NCBI GenBank assembly: GCA_964601575.1
Contig: CAZROA010000098.1
Location: forward strand, 1-22,802
DNA: 22,802 nt
Reading direction: 5' to 3'
DNA from: CAZKEG01 sp964601575
GTDB lineage: Bacteria; Desulfobacterota; Thermodesulfobacteria; Thermodesulfobacteriales; Thermodesulfatatoraceae
Positions 22,755 to 22,802 of this stretch are shown piece after piece; within the stretch, counting starts at the first letter, position 1; each line of letters begins with the position of its first letter. The notes under the pieces are model-generated. The model ran no database searches, had not been told where the DNA came from, and saw only the letters and a list, made by a program, of their open reading frames with translations. The translations under genes and the position numbers were made by a program.

Positions 22755-22802
22755 GGAGTTACTCCATTTTAAACCCTTCTCCACTTTTTGCACTTCTGAC
22801 TT

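Noticed and set aside
22692..22793. A 34-residue N-terminal extension of L13.
   Set aside because: It includes the TTGACA promoter and the AAAGGAG ribosome binding site; homologous L13 proteins begin near the ATG at 22691.
1..22802. tRNA, rRNA, CRISPR arrays, insertion sequences and phage genes.
   Set aside because: I saw no cloverleaf-like gene, no regularly spaced repeats, no transposase or integrase motifs and no long terminal inverted repeats. A short or degenerate RNA gene could still be missed by eye.

Overview
The window is gene-dense, with no gap over 300 bp that lacks a gene. It carries 21 supportable protein genes and no rRNA, tRNA, CRISPR array or insertion sequence that I can see. 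The content suggests a Gram-negative, anaerobic, probably thermophilic bacterium. The outer membrane is implied by a TonB-dependent receptor. Menaquinone respiration is implied by a MenG/UbiE-type methyltransferase and a seven-haem periplasmic cytochrome. A CIRCE-like element precedes groESL. Moderate GC, charged and leucine-rich proteins, the rplM-rpsI-argC-truA order and the IleRS type make me think of Thermodesulfobacteriota or a deep deltaproteobacterial relative; that placement is inference.

Left part (1-6784): the end of a two-gene ABC-2 exporter (minus strand, running off the left edge), then a divergent MFS transporter. The MFS gene meets the cytochrome gene head-on, with the two stop codons sharing TTAA. 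Next come a menaquinone-type methyltransferase, a divergent ADP-ribosylglycohydrolase translationally coupled to a small membrane protein, and a TauE/SafE permease. This permease again shares a TTAA stop overlap with its convergent neighbour.

Middle (6785-10871): a groES-groEL operon with a strong promoter, a degenerate CIRCE operator and a clear GC-rich terminator. Upstream on the same strand is a 634-residue protein of no family I recognise. It combines a retroviral-type CCHC zinc-knuckle motif, TPR-like helices, coiled coil and two C-terminal membrane helices.

Right part (10872-22802): ten genes in one direction on the minus strand, rplM-rpsI-argC-truA-aspC-(TonB receptor)-(YfiR-like)-(hybrid histidine kinase)-ileS-lspA. 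The first five are translation and amino-acid housekeeping genes with tight spacing. The next three overlap by 4 nt at each junction and look like a single trans-envelope sensory unit: outer-membrane receptor, periplasmic YfiR/DUF4154 protein, and inner-membrane hybrid kinase. I consider this the most interesting system in the window, because it resembles YfiBNR signalling with the OmpA-like partner replaced by a TonB receptor and the diguanylate cyclase replaced by a histidine kinase. ileS-lspA follows behind its own probable promoter.
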